A DNA stretch of 64,000 bases, from NCBI GenBank assembly GCA_900102235.1, contig FMVL01000003.1, positions 620,001 to 684,000 on the forward strand. Reading direction: 5' to 3'. Under the pieces are notes generated by a model, which ran no database searches, was not told the DNA's origin, and saw nothing but the letters and a program-made list of their open reading frames with translations. This document shows positions 1 to 9,015 of this stretch, in pieces (within the stretch, counting starts at the first letter, position 1; each line of letters begins with the position of its first letter). Position numbers and translations under genes: made by a program. The stretch is from Lachnospiraceae bacterium XBB2008 (GTDB taxonomy: Bacteria; Bacillota; Clostridia; Lachnospirales; Lachnospiraceae).

Positions 1-732
1 GGCGAGATCATGCTCGAAGCTTCCCATCCGAAGATCATGGAGAAGTCCGGACATGCGAATTTCTGTACGGAAACGGATGAAAAGATCCAGGCCTTTCTGA
101 TAGAGCGCCTGTCGGAAGTCCTTCCCGAGGCAGCCTTCCTCGGCGAAGAAGACGGACAGGATGTCTTCACGGAAAAAATGCGCCGGGGATACTGTTTCGT
201 CCTCGACCCGATCGACGGAACTTCAAACTTCATATATTCATACAGGCCTTCCGTTGTCTCGATCGCTCTGCTCAAGAACGGAAGACCGTACATCGGCATT
301 GTTTATAACCCTTTCGATGACATGGTCCTGTCGGCTGTATCCGGAGAGGGCGCGTACATGAACGGCGGGAAGATAATGTCATCCGACGCTCCCCTGTCCG
401 ATTCCCTGGCGATATTCGGCACCGCGCCGTATTATACGGAATACAGAGAGAAAACCTTTGAGATCGCCAAGGCCCTCCTGCCGCTTTGCGTAGACTTAAG
501 AAGATCCGGGACCGCCGCATGGGATATGTGCTGCGTGGCTCTCGGCAGATGCGCTCTGTACTATGAGATGCGCGTCCAGCTGTGGGATTACGCCGCAGCC
601 GCGCTCATCGCAACGGAGGCCGGATGCACGGTGACAGATATCGGAGGAAACGACCTGTCGTACACGGGACCCACATCAGCACTCTGCAGATCCCGGGGAA
701 TAGCCGAAATACCGGAGTGTTTCAAGGCCTGA
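1..732 (+). CDS. Inositol monophosphatase family protein (5' end outside window)
   Basis: Mg2+-dependent sugar-phosphate/inositol-phosphate phosphatase of the IMPase superfamily. The reading frame is open to base 1 (G-E-I before the first ATG at 10), and GEIMLEA resembles the usual family N-terminus, so the true start is probably upstream of the window. Counting from the ATG at 10, the metal-binding motif GEE is at 45-47, DPIDGTSNF at 66-74, and the WD of the last motif at 192-193 (WDYAAA instead of the usual WDxAG). About 240 residues, close to the family's 250-270. The exact substrate (inositol phosphate, fructose-1,6-bisphosphate or PAP) cannot be told from the motifs. An EamA transporter follows 50 bp downstream on the same strand. 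Confidence 0.88.
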   Translation, partial: GEIMLEASHPKIMEKSGHANFCTETDEKIQAFLIERLSEVLPEAAFLGEEDGQDVFTEKMRRGYCFVLDPIDGTSNFIYSYRPSVVSIALLKNGRPYIGIVYNPFDDMVLSAVSGEGAYMNGGKIMSSDAPLSDSLAIFGTAPYYTEYREKTFEIAKALLPLCVDLRRSGTAAWDMCCVALGRCALYYEMRVQLWDYAAAALIATEAGCTVTDIGGNDLSYTGPTSALCRSRGIAEIPECFKA

Positions 733-782
733 TCAAAGCTTCGCTGATCAGAGCAGACCTCGGAGCGTAACCAGATAAACCA

Positions 783-1643
783 ATGAAACCACAGGCAAAA
801 GGAATCATATGCATCATCATCGCCGCCATGGGTTTTTCTCTCATGACATTCTTCGTAAGACTGTCCGGAGATCTTCCGACCATGCAAAAGGCGTTCTTCC
901 GCAACGCTTTTGCGCTGGTCATCGCCGTGTCGGCCCTGATAATAAATAAGGAAAAATTCAGCATTCCCAAAGAATTCAGGTCGGACATCTTCTTCAGATG
1001 CCTCTTCGGCACTACCGGCCTCATCGCCAATTTTTACGCGATCGACCGTTTGAATCTCGCCGATGCGAACATGCTCAACAAGCTGTCGCCGTTCTTCGCC
1101 ATCCTCGTTTCCATCATCATTCTGAAGGAAAAGCCCTCCAAGATGGACATTCTCGCGACCATCATCGCTTTTATCGGCGCGCTTTTCATAATCCGGCCCA
1201 CCGGCTCCAATCTGGAACTGGTTCCGGCTCTTATAGGTCTGTACGGGGGATTCGGTGCGGGAACCGCATATGTATTCGTGCGGAGCGCAGGCAAAAAAGG
1301 AGCAAAGACACCGATCATAGTCACGTGCTTCTCGCTTTTTTCATGCATCCTCACGCTGCCGTTCATGGTGTTCAGCTACGCTCCGATGTCTCCGAAGCAG
1401 TGGCTGATACTTATCCTGGCAGGACTCTCTGCGGCAGTCGGGCAGTTCGCCATCACAACCGCCTACAGATTCGCCCCTGCAAAAAAGCTGTCTGTCTTCG
1501 ACTATGTTCAGGTCATCTTTGCTGCACTCTGGGGATTTCTTTTCCTGCATGAAGTGCCCGTTCCGCTCAGCATCATCGGTTATGTCATAATAATCGGCAT
1601 CGCCGTCATCAGATGGCACACTTCTCTTCGCGCCGAAGAATGA
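783..1643 (+). CDS. EamA/DMT-superfamily transporter
   Basis: Ten-helix inner-membrane carrier of the drug/metabolite transporter superfamily, 286 residues. The sequence is a run of hydrophobic segments arranged as two EamA repeats (roughly residues 5-137 and 148-280). Typical features are the N-terminal helix followed by FFRNAFAL, and the repeat-2 helix with AYRFAPAKKLSVFDYVQV, which resembles the conserved 'AxxxaPaxxvs' segment of RhaT/YdcZ-like exporters. Substrate unknown. It starts 50 bp after the phosphatase and may be co-transcribed with it. No strong Shine-Dalgarno is visible before the ATG. It ends 6 bp before the convergent hydrolase gene. Confidence 0.87.
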   Translation: MKPQAKGIICIIIAAMGFSLMTFFVRLSGDLPTMQKAFFRNAFALVIAVSALIINKEKFSIPKEFRSDIFFRCLFGTTGLIANFYAIDRLNLADANMLNKLSPFFAILVSIIILKEKPSKMDILATIIAFIGALFIIRPTGSNLELVPALIGLYGGFGAGTAYVFVRSAGKKGAKTPIIVTCFSLFSCILTLPFMVFSYAPMSPKQWLILILAGLSAAVGQFAITTAYRFAPAKKLSVFDYVQVIFAALWGFLFLHEVPVPLSIIGYVIIIGIAVIRWHTSLRAEE

Positions 1644-1649
1644 TCCGGA

Positions 1650-2294
1650 TCAGAAAACGATCTTGTTCACGACTTTAACGAAAGCATTTACCCGCCCGGC
1701 AAAATCATCAGCATCGCCCGGTTTTCCGACCGCATTACCGAAATGCGTCGGGATCGCAACCTCGGGTGCGATCGTATTGATGAAGTCCGCTGCCTTGGAC
1801 GGATCCATCGTATATGTCCCGCCTATCGGCACGAGCGCGATATCGCACTTAACCTCTTTTGCCTCCCTGGTCGCATCCGTATCACCGGCGATGTAGATCC
1901 TCTTATCTTCCATCTTCAGGATATATCCGACCCATCCGGCGCCCTTCGGGTGAAAAGGCTTGAGAAGGTTGTATGCGGCCACGGTCTCGAATCCGAGGCC
2001 GTCGAGCTCATAAGATCCGCCGGGTTCGACTGCAAACACCCGGCTGAACTTAACCGGCACCTTCGATGCCTTTTGCTCCATGGCGGCAGGCAGAACAAAT
2101 ACGGTATCATCACCCGCCACTTTCACGATGTCATCCGGTGAAAAATGATCGTAATGGTCATGCGTCACCATCACGATATCGGCATCATGCGGCGCCTCCT
2201 TCATCTGAAAAGGATCAATGTATATCGTCTTGTCTTTTCCGCGGATCCTGATACTGTTCTGTGTAAAAACATCAATCTGGTCGACAATACTCAT
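1650..2294 (-). CDS. Metallo-beta-lactamase-fold hydrolase (COG2220/UPF0173-like)
   Basis: Zinc-dependent hydrolase of 214 residues. The metal motif HDHYDH is at residues 45-50, followed by AGDTDAT (bridging aspartate) and a C-terminal THFG histidine motif. This short architecture without extra domains matches the UPF0173/YtkL-like branch of metallo-beta-lactamase-fold proteins, which are usually annotated as putative metal-dependent hydrolases of unknown substrate. Single gene, convergent with the EamA transporter (6 bp gap). An AGGAG-type site (complement of 2300-2310) precedes the ATG. Confidence 0.88.
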   Translation of the reverse strand: MSIVDQIDVFTQNSIRIRGKDKTIYIDPFQMKEAPHDADIVMVTHDHYDHFSPDDIVKVAGDDTVFVLPAAMEQKASKVPVKFSRVFAVEPGGSYELDGLGFETVAAYNLLKPFHPKGAGWVGYILKMEDKRIYIAGDTDATREAKEVKCDIALVPIGGTYTMDPSKAADFINTIAPEVAIPTHFGNAVGKPGDADDFAGRVNAFVKVVNKIVF

Positions 2295-2458
2295 CTTCTT
2301 TCTCCTCTCTGACAGTGATGAACTCGTTAAACGACTCCTTGTTCCGACTATGCCTATCCTGATATTATTATGATATGGATCCGTTGATCGTAACGGAATT
2401 AAAAAAGATCGAAACGGATATTACAGATCACATAATAAAACGGAAAGGAAGGGTAAAT

Positions 2459-2776
2459 ATGGATTTTAATTCTCTTGTAGCTGAAGTACGCGAAGGCGCT
2501 CAGAAGATCGATGTATCGGGTGTCGATTTCCTGGCTGTTCAGGTAAACTTCACGGATATGGATCCCGGCGTTTTCTATGTTGAGGTAAAAGACGGAAAAG
2601 TAAACGTCGAGCCCTACGAATACCACGATCGTCAGTGCGCTATCTCGATCAGTTCCTCCGATTACGTAAAACTCGTGACCGGCAAACTCGATCCCGTGCT
2701 TGCATTCACACTCGGAAAACTCAAAGTCGAAGGTGATGTGGGCAAAGCGCTGGAATTCTCAAAACTGCTTAAGTGA
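2459..2776 (+). CDS. SCP2 sterol-binding domain protein
   Basis: Small soluble protein of 105 residues consisting of a single SCP2-like lipid-binding fold. The C-terminal half (acidic beta strand, then ISSSDYVKLVTGKLDPVLAFTLGKLKVEGD and a final helix LEFSKLLK, quoted discontinuously) is the SCP2 signature, in which the 'G.LKVeGD...A..l..l' motif is diagnostic. I chose the ATG at 2459 because GGAAGG lies 7 nt upstream; an in-frame ATG at 2375 has no such site and would add 28 atypical residues. Probably a lipid or acyl carrier. No partner is evident. Confidence 0.8.
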   Translation: MDFNSLVAEVREGAQKIDVSGVDFLAVQVNFTDMDPGVFYVEVKDGKVNVEPYEYHDRQCAISISSSDYVKLVTGKLDPVLAFTLGKLKVEGDVGKALEFSKLLK

Positions 2777-2863
2777 TGCGCTGAAGTTATCTTCAGTCAA
2801 TATAGATTTTATCACATCATATATTTGTAGCGCACCAACATAAAAATGCAGTAGAATATTCAC

Positions 2864-3997
2864 ATGTTACTCGTATTTGCATCGGATTCCTTTAAAGGAA
2901 GTCTTTCAAGCAAAAGAATAAACGAACTGCTCTCGAACGCCGCTCACGACGTGCTCGGCGATTGTGATATCGTATGCATTCCGATGGCCGACGGCGGTGA
3001 GGGTACGCTGGATGCGATCATCTCCGTGACCGGCGGTGAAAATGTCGCCTGTAAGGTCCATGATCCTCTCGGCCGGCTGATCAAAGCGGAGTATGTCATT
3101 TTGCCTGACGGCACGGCAGTCGTGGAAATGGCAAAAGCCTCCGGGCTTACCCTTTTGTCCGAAAGCGAGCAGAACCCTCTGCTGACCGGTACGTACGGGA
3201 CCGGCGAGCTGATACGCGATGCCGTCTCGCACGGCTGCACAAAAATCACCGTCACCATCGGCGGATCCGCCACAAATGACGGCGGAATGGGCTGCATGAA
3301 AGCTCTGGGGATACGTTTCCTTGATAAAGACGGGGCAGAGCTCGACGGTTGCGGAGCAGATCTTGAAAAAGTATCTCACATCGACACTTCCGGATTGATG
3401 CCCTGGACAGCCGACATCGATTTTTCCGTGATGTGCGATGTGACCAATCCTCTGTGCGGTGAAAACGGCGCGACTTATACTTTTGCCCCGCAAAAGGGAG
3501 CAGACACGGATATGATGAAACGCCTGGAAGCCGGGATGAAGAACTATCGCGACGTCATCAGGCGCGAATTCGACATCGATCCCGACAGCATTCCCGGAGC
3601 CGGAGCAGCCGGCGGTCTGGGCGCTGCACTTATGGTATTTCTGAACGGGAAACTTAAGTCGGGGATAGATACCCTTCTGGACCTCACGGATTTTGACAGC
3701 AGGATCAAGGGTGCCGATCTTATCATCACCGGAGAGGGATGCGCCGACGCGCAGAGCTGCCACGGAAAAGTGATGCAGGGCATCGGCCTTCGTGCTCACA
3801 AACAGGGGATCCCCGTCATCGGGATCTGCGGAAGCATCGAGAAAGGTGCGTCGGGATTATATGATCAGGGGATCAGTTTCCTGTATGAGACCAAGCCTGA
3901 CGACATGCCTCTGCAGGAAGCCATGATCAATGCGGAAGAACTGTATCTTCAGACTGCGAAAAGAGTGTTTACGGATCAGCTGAGTCCTCTGACCTGA
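2864..3997 (+). CDS. Glycerate kinase (GlxK/GarK type)
   Basis: ATP-dependent glycerate 2-kinase family, 377 residues, the usual length. The N-terminal hallmark SDSFKGSLSS is at residues 7-16, with MADGGEGTLDA and the Gly-rich GAGAAGGLGAAL segment also matching the type-1 family. Expected reaction: glycerate + ATP to 2-phosphoglycerate, feeding lower glycolysis. A 6-bp hairpin (CTGAAG..CTTCAG, 2782-2797) lies between the SCP2 gene and this one but has no T tract. The 3' end overlaps the convergent HD-domain gene by 22 bp. No glyoxylate or tartronate genes are adjacent. Confidence 0.93.
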   Translation: MLLVFASDSFKGSLSSKRINELLSNAAHDVLGDCDIVCIPMADGGEGTLDAIISVTGGENVACKVHDPLGRLIKAEYVILPDGTAVVEMAKASGLTLLSESEQNPLLTGTYGTGELIRDAVSHGCTKITVTIGGSATNDGGMGCMKALGIRFLDKDGAELDGCGADLEKVSHIDTSGLMPWTADIDFSVMCDVTNPLCGENGATYTFAPQKGADTDMMKRLEAGMKNYRDVIRREFDIDPDSIPGAGAAGGLGAALMVFLNGKLKSGIDTLLDLTDFDSRIKGADLIITGEGCADAQSCHGKVMQGIGLRAHKQGIPVIGICGSIEKGASGLYDQGISFLYETKPDDMPLQEAMINAEELYLQTAKRVFTDQLSPLT

Positions 3998-4746
3998 AGT
4001 GTCTTTTTCATGAATTCAAACCACTGTCTCGTATCTTCATTCTCCGAAGAAAAATCAAGCATCTGCCGGATATATCCCTGTTCTTTTGCTATCTCGACAC
4101 TGATCGGATAAACAAGTTCATAGACCAGGCTGATATGCCCGACCAGAATGTCGACGGGAGTTTTCCTTGCGGAACGAATGATGGCATGCCCCTCGATGAA
4201 TCCCTGTTTTACGGCATCCGACACGGTCGCGCGCTTAAGTTCTGCGGATGAGACGTTGTATATCTCTTCGAGCGGAGTATCAATGTTCACACGGAAAATA
4301 TCGATCTTGTCCGCATCCCTGAGGATGTTGCAGTAAGCCTTGTAAGTCTCGGACAGATCATCTTCTATGCGGAATCTGTTGTGGTTTCTGATCGCGGTCT
4401 CCAGGATCCGTTTTTGCTCCGGATCAAAGTCTCCGAATGAATCGACCAGCCCTTCTTTAAAAAGAAGATCCGCTCCGAACTGAGCATGGTCCACCGACTG
4501 CGCATCCGAAAAGGTGTTGTATCTTCTGACCTGCTCAAACCTTCCCACATCATGGAGCATGCCCGAAAGCCAGGCGAGGTCCCGGTCGACCGGCACTGTT
4601 TCCGCGATCCTGTCGCATAACGATGCCACACGATATGTATGGCTTATCTTGAGTTTGATCTTGGGATCCGATGAATCGTATCTATCCGAATATTCGGCAA
4701 AAGCCTGTTTCACTGCGTCACGATCTGTATTTTTCATGCTTACCAT
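3976..4746 (-). CDS. HD-domain phosphohydrolase
   Basis: Metal-dependent phosphohydrolase of the HD superfamily, 256 residues. The metal ligands run H36, H65-D66 (MLHDVGRFEQ), then the HAQFGADLL histidine and RDADKIDIF. This arrangement is typical of stand-alone HD proteins acting on nucleotides or phosphoesters; the substrate cannot be read off. An alternative start three codons in (MKNTDRD) is equally possible because neither ATG has a strong ribosome binding site. Overlaps the glycerate kinase 3' end by 22 bp on the opposite strand. Confidence 0.87.
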   Translation of the reverse strand: MVSMKNTDRDAVKQAFAEYSDRYDSSDPKIKLKISHTYRVASLCDRIAETVPVDRDLAWLSGMLHDVGRFEQVRRYNTFSDAQSVDHAQFGADLLFKEGLVDSFGDFDPEQKRILETAIRNHNRFRIEDDLSETYKAYCNILRDADKIDIFRVNIDTPLEEIYNVSSAELKRATVSDAVKQGFIEGHAIIRSARKTPVDILVGHISLVYELVYPISVEIAKEQGYIRQMLDFSSENEDTRQWFEFMKKTLQVRGLS

Positions 4747-4861
4747 TCTACTTCATTTCACTTTCACACGCTACACCCCGTCCGGATGTGTTACTATATG
4801 GAAGGCTGATGAATGCCGACGCGCTTTAGCCTAATCTTTTTTCATAAGGATAAACAGACAT

Positions 4862-5407
4862 ATGGAACTGCTGAAAGGAAGACCCGAAAACGAGGAAGGG
4901 CGCCTGCCCCGCGAGATCCGCACATATGATCTCCTGGACAGTCTGGGGATCGAATATTTCAGGACCGACCACAAAGCCGCTTCAACGATGGAAGCCTGCA
5001 ATGAAATAGATGCGATCCTGGGTGTGGTCATCTGCAAGAACCTGTTTCTCTGCAACAGACAAAAGACTGACTTTTACCTGCTCATGATGCCCGGGGATAA
5101 AAAGTTCAAGACCAAGGAACTCTCTGCGCAGATCGGCTCCTCGAGGCTTTCTTTTGCAGAGCCGGAAGACATGCTGAAATACCTGGACATCGAGCCGGGT
5201 GCAGTCAGCATCATGGGACTGATGAACGACACGGATCACGCCGTACAGCTCCTGATCGATGAGGACGTTCTTAAGGAGGAAGACTTGGGATGCCACCCCT
5301 GCGTCTGCACTTCGAGCCTTAAAATGAAAACAAAAGAAGTTATTGATAAATTCCTGCCGGCGACATCTCACGACTACATCACCGTACATCTGGTGGGGGA
5401 AGATTGA
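4862..5407 (+). CDS. Prolyl-tRNA deacylase, ProX/PrdX-type (YbaK/EbsC fold)
   Basis: Trans-acting editing protein expected to hydrolyse mischarged Ala-tRNA(Pro) in the cytoplasm. It has 181 residues and resembles the clostridial PrdX/ProXp-ala group: an N-terminal YDLLDSLGIEYFRTDH strand-helix, the central VVICKNLFLCNRQKTDFYL strand with the conserved lysine, EPEDMLKYLDIEPGAVSIMGL, and the C-terminal LGCHPCVCT loop. GATAA with AAGGA precedes the ATG at 4862. It is followed 17 bp later by a small gene on the same strand. Confidence 0.87.
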   Translation: MELLKGRPENEEGRLPREIRTYDLLDSLGIEYFRTDHKAASTMEACNEIDAILGVVICKNLFLCNRQKTDFYLLMMPGDKKFKTKELSAQIGSSRLSFAEPEDMLKYLDIEPGAVSIMGLMNDTDHAVQLLIDEDVLKEEDLGCHPCVCTSSLKMKTKEVIDKFLPATSHDYITVHLVGED

Positions 5408-5424
5408 TAAAGGAGTGAATTCTC

Positions 5425-5730
5425 ATGGCCTGGAAATGTATCGTAACCGATGATCCGATAACCGATGTTAAAGAAGACAGGAAAGGTGCCGTACGCGTGG
5501 AGCAGTACAAAATCTCCTCGCAGGCGATCTATTTCAACGGACAGTATCTGCCTTTCACTTCGATAAAGGATGTTCAGGTGCACGAATCATCTTTTACACC
5601 CGGAATGAGCTGTGGCAAGGGCATTCCCGTATTCAAGCTCCGCATCGACTACGGTGCGGACAAGCCTCTCGTGCTCATGGTCGAGAAAGAAAAGAATGTG
5701 CAGAAGATCATGGAAATGATAGGTCGGTAA
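5425..5730 (+). CDS. Small protein of unknown function (101 aa)
   Basis: I do not recognise a family. The protein is 101 residues, soluble, beta-rich in the middle (YLPFTSIKDVQVHESSF) and ends in a helix (EKEKNVQKIMEMIGR), a layout compatible with a small PH-like or SH3-like barrel plus helix. An AAGGAG site lies 9 nt before the ATG. It directly follows the prolyl-tRNA deacylase, so it may be co-transcribed. Its last 23 bp overlap the 3' end of the convergent sirtuin gene. Confidence 0.75.
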   Translation: MAWKCIVTDDPITDVKEDRKGAVRVEQYKISSQAIYFNGQYLPFTSIKDVQVHESSFTPGMSCGKGIPVFKLRIDYGADKPLVLMVEKEKNVQKIMEMIGR

Positions 5731-6481
5731 GGACCTTGCCGATGCTGTCGTGGAAGACCACATCAGCTTTTCCTTCCATTCTGGTCTTGGATTTATTGAT
5801 GATGACCAGATGCTCGCCGTGATACATATGCGCCAGCTGTGCAGCCGACCCTACTTCGAGGGAAGTTCCGCCTATTATCAGGCAATCCGCGATCCGGATA
5901 AGTCCCACCGCTTCTTCATATGCTCTGCCCGGGAGCAGTTCCCCGTACAGTGTCACATCAGGCCGTACGGTTTTGCCGCATTTGGGGCACTTCGGAACAG
6001 CATCTCTGCTGTCAAATATGAAATCCGCATCATAAGATTTTCCGCATGATACGCAATGATTGCTCCATATGGTGCCGTGGATCTCCCAGACCTTCCTGCT
6101 TCCCGCTTTCTGATGCAGCCCGTCTATGTTCTGAGTGATCACACCTTCAAGCCTGCCGTTTGCCTCCATCCGGGCGAGCACCTTATGTGCTGCGTTCGGC
6201 TCAACTTTTCTCGCATCCAGATTCCTGCGATAGTAATCAAAGAAGACCTCCGGTTCACGTTTCAGACAGTCATAACTGAGCAGATATTCGGGCTTGTAGC
6301 GCGAAAACCGCTTCTCGGTCTTATGGTAGAGCCCGTTCTTACTGCGAAAATCCGGTATCCCGCTCTCGGTGGACACCCCCGCCCCGCCAAGAAAAGCGAC
6401 ACACTCCGAGTCCAGAAGTATGTTATAAAACCGGTCCAGCTTCTGCTCGTATTCCTGAGTTCTGTCCTGACTGTTCTTCAT
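5708..6481 (-). CDS. Sir2-family NAD-dependent protein deacylase
   Basis: NAD+-consuming lysine deacetylase/deacylase, 257 residues. All catalytic elements are present: GAGVSTESGIPDFRS at 33-47, TQNIDGLHQKAG at 116-127 with the catalytic His at 135 (EIHG), and the four-Cys zinc site at C143, C146, C165 and C168. The C-terminal GGTSLEVGSAAQL motif completes the Rossmann fold. It produces O-acetyl-ADP-ribose and nicotinamide. A macro-domain protein and an ADP-ribosylglycohydrolase occur near 60-63 kb, though not linked to this gene. Confidence 0.93.
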   Translation of the reverse strand: MKNSQDRTQEYEQKLDRFYNILLDSECVAFLGGAGVSTESGIPDFRSKNGLYHKTEKRFSRYKPEYLLSYDCLKREPEVFFDYYRRNLDARKVEPNAAHKVLARMEANGRLEGVITQNIDGLHQKAGSRKVWEIHGTIWSNHCVSCGKSYDADFIFDSRDAVPKCPKCGKTVRPDVTLYGELLPGRAYEEAVGLIRIADCLIIGGTSLEVGSAAQLAHMYHGEHLVIINKSKTRMEGKADVVFHDSIGKVLTDLSFP

Positions 6482-6493
6482 ACCGTCCTGATA

Positions 6494-8236
6494 TCACTTT
6501 TCCAATAAGAGTCCTTCTATATCCAGCGTTGTAACTTCTTCCGTTATCGGATCATAAGACACATACGCTTCCGTGATGACGAATTTCCTGCTGCCCAGGT
6601 CAAATATGATCGGCTCGGCATCCGATCCGTACCGGTTCTCAAAATCATCGGCAAGCATGATCGATATGAGTTCTCCGGCATCAAAAGAATCGAAGGAATA
6701 CTCTTCCGATCCGTATGAATTGAGCGCTGTTCTGTAGATCGGGATACTGTCGTATTCACCGTTGTACTCATCCTTGTATGAATTGTTACTGAAGGCCGTG
6801 ACGGTGTCATATCCGGCGATGTTCAGATCCATCACCCTGCAGGAAAAACTCCTGCTTTCGGTATATCCGCTGTATGTATGATCATCACTGTCGCCGGCCG
6901 CGGCACTGCCCAGCATTTCCTCTATGCGTTCACTCGAATAATGATCGCTTATATATCGGGCTCCGTTGTCCATGTTCCGCAGATAATCGTATGCCGAATA
7001 CATGCGCCTTCTTAAATCCTCCGGAATGGTCGCGGCATCATATTTCAGACAGCGTCTTAAGGTGAACGCCTGAGTTAGCTCAGGCACTGAGAGCGCATTG
7101 CTCACCGGCATGAACGTGAGCAGAAAAGTGAGCACCGCCAGAACCAGCACGATGTAATGGATCGTGTCCCTCCGGATCGTATACCAGACGATATAGCAGA
7201 TCTCAAACATGATAAAGATGATCCCGAGATATCTCGACGGCGTGAGTCCGTACTGACGGACCCTCACCGCTACGGTGTATATCTGCAGAAAAACGAGCGG
7301 TGCAAAGATGTACGGGAGGATGCGGGATATTTTTTCAATAAATCCCGTAGTATGGTTGATATTCAGATATGCGAGCGGTATGGAAAAGCAAAACAGCGAG
7401 GTCAGGATTCCATAGACGCTGTTTGACGGAAAATCCTGAAGCACAAGTATCTTGATGATATACAGATAGACGATCACATAAGCCGCAAGTGACATGCCGT
7501 ACAGAACGTATCTGAACAAAACATTCATGAACTTCGGAATGTCTGTCAGGCTGTCCGTGAGTATGACCAGCGCTGAACCGCCCAGATAAAGCCCCGTGGC
7601 TATGACGGCAAGCGGCGGATAGATATCCCCGAAGTCACCGAAGAGAAGTTCCGTAAAAACGAATGTGAGCGTCAGAAGGCCCAGATTGACGACGAAATAT
7701 ACGACCAGGATCAGGAAGTTTCCGGATATCACGCCCATGATGTATTCGCCGAAGGACATGCTCGTGCGAAGCCTCATAAAGCACAGGAAAAGTGACACAA
7801 GGAAAAGCATGACAAAATATCCGGTCGTGAACATGGTCAGATGATCCTCTCCGATGGCAACCTTCATCTTAAGAAAAGTTTTGCTCATGATGCAGGTTTC
7901 GGTGAGTATCCCCGAATAGATGAATGTGACGAGCGCGGCGGGAACGGTTATGGCGGTCTTCAGGATCATTTTTTCCCTGGGGATCAGGTTCTCCATGAGA
8001 AATACCGCAAACAGCAGCATGATCGCCCACATGGTGAGATGCGCGAACAGCTCACCCATGTTTTTACTGAGCATCGTTCTGTACCATCTTAAACTCCCCA
8101 GGAAGCCTTCATTCAAACTGTAGAGCAGCCCGAAAAAAGTGGCCGCAAGCAGCACATAGAACGTGAACGGATGCGTCTTGCTCAGCTTCTGTGTATATCT
8201 GAATGTGTATTTTATGCGTTCGATAAATCGTTTCAT
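6494..8236 (-). CDS. DUF4153-type polytopic membrane protein
   Basis: 580-residue integral membrane protein. About residues 25-400 form roughly ten to twelve hydrophobic helices, followed by a soluble C-terminal part of about 180 residues (from YDAATIPEDLRRRMYSAYDYL on). The architecture and the early KTHPFTFYVLLAATFFGLLY segment resemble the DUF4153 family, which is of unknown function. The downstream sirtuin starts 12 bp after its stop on the same strand, so the two may be co-transcribed. The promoter probably lies in the AT-rich 8237-8310 interval. Confidence 0.78.
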   Translation of the reverse strand: MKRFIERIKYTFRYTQKLSKTHPFTFYVLLAATFFGLLYSLNEGFLGSLRWYRTMLSKNMGELFAHLTMWAIMLLFAVFLMENLIPREKMILKTAITVPAALVTFIYSGILTETCIMSKTFLKMKVAIGEDHLTMFTTGYFVMLFLVSLFLCFMRLRTSMSFGEYIMGVISGNFLILVVYFVVNLGLLTLTFVFTELLFGDFGDIYPPLAVIATGLYLGGSALVILTDSLTDIPKFMNVLFRYVLYGMSLAAYVIVYLYIIKILVLQDFPSNSVYGILTSLFCFSIPLAYLNINHTTGFIEKISRILPYIFAPLVFLQIYTVAVRVRQYGLTPSRYLGIIFIMFEICYIVWYTIRRDTIHYIVLVLAVLTFLLTFMPVSNALSVPELTQAFTLRRCLKYDAATIPEDLRRRMYSAYDYLRNMDNGARYISDHYSSERIEEMLGSAAAGDSDDHTYSGYTESRSFSCRVMDLNIAGYDTVTAFSNNSYKDEYNGEYDSIPIYRTALNSYGSEEYSFDSFDAGELISIMLADDFENRYGSDAEPIIFDLGSRKFVITEAYVSYDPITEEVTTLDIEGLLLEK

Positions 8237-8354
8237 GTTTTTTCACTTTTCTTTCTTAATAGTTACAGGGTTATTATATCGCTTTTTTTATCTCATTACA
8301 CTTTTCGGGATTGGAGCAGCCCGAATCTCAGATATTAAGATTTTCGAAAATAAG

Positions 8355-8383
8355 TGGACTTTTGGCCGGGCGGAGAGTATTAT
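8355..8383 (+). promoter_or_regulatory. Probable sigma-A promoter of the 8416 lipoprotein gene
   Basis: A -35-like TGGACT at 8355-8360 is separated by 17 bp from a good -10 hexamer TATTAT at 8378-8383. Transcription would begin near 8390, about 25 nt before the ATG. Confidence 0.5.
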
Positions 8384-8415
8384 TATGCAGACATCCAAAT
8401 AAGGAGGACATAATT

Positions 8416-8919
8416 ATGAAAAAATTCAGTGCAGTACTTGTAGTTATTTTAGGTTTATCGGTTTTTGCGGGATGCGGAAGCGAAGCCGATCAGGGCGGCC
8501 GTGTACAGGAGCCGATCGAAGAAGCGGCTGAGACTGTTTCCGAGGCTGTAGAAGACGACGGCGAAGAAATGGTTGAGACCGCCGACAGCATCCAGGCCAC
8601 TCTGACATATTTCGGAAGCCTTAAAGCCAATGATTCCGATGACAAGTTTGCAGTATTCAGAAGTGCCGACGGAGATCTAATCTACTTCTTCATGTTAAAC
8701 GGATATCTGGATTACGGAATCCCCACCGGCGACACAGCACCTGCAACTACAGCAGACGGTCAGGAATACACAACCGTAACTCTCGGCGATACTTACGGAT
8801 ACAGTTTCACCAATCCCGATGCTACCGAAGGTTTCATCGTGGATAAGGACGGAAACGTGCTCCCCGCTACCGAATTGGGCGAGGAAGGTGCAAGAGAGCT
8901 GGTTGACATGACTTTCTGA
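8416..8919 (+). CDS. Small acidic lipoprotein
   Basis: Secreted lipoprotein of 167 residues with a type II signal: MKK, a hydrophobic stretch, then VFAGC with the lipidated Cys at residue 20. Residues 25-60 are a Glu/Asp-rich linker, followed by a compact beta-rich domain (about 65-165) that I do not recognise. The start at 8416 is fixed by AAGGAGG 8 nt upstream; the frame is open further 5' but without a ribosome binding site. It stands alone with its own promoter and a strong terminator at 8971. Confidence 0.82.
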   Translation: MKKFSAVLVVILGLSVFAGCGSEADQGGRVQEPIEEAAETVSEAVEDDGEEMVETADSIQATLTYFGSLKANDSDDKFAVFRSADGDLIYFFMLNGYLDYGIPTGDTAPATTADGQEYTTVTLGDTYGYSFTNPDATEGFIVDKDGNVLPATELGEEGARELVDMTF

Positions 8920-8970
8920 TCTTTAGTTTGAACTGAAATGTAAGGACTTCATAAGAAGCCGAAAAATGCG

Positions 8971-8997
8971 GAGCGCCCTGTCCGGGCGCTCTGTTTT
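8971..8997 (+). terminator. Rho-independent terminator
   Basis: Perfect 8-bp GC-rich stem GAGCGCCC/GGGCGCTC (8971-8978 and 8984-8991) with a 5-nt loop, followed by TGTTTTT. It ends the lipoprotein transcript. Confidence 0.85.
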
Positions 8998-9015
8998 TGC
9001 GCTTCGTGCCCGGGG

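Noticed and set aside
2782-2797. Terminator after the SCP2 gene
   Set aside because: A 6-bp AT-rich stem without a following T tract; too weak.
2906-3799. 297-codon minus-strand ORF
   Set aside because: Shadow of the glycerate kinase; no homology-like motifs and heavy His/Cys composition typical of antisense frames.
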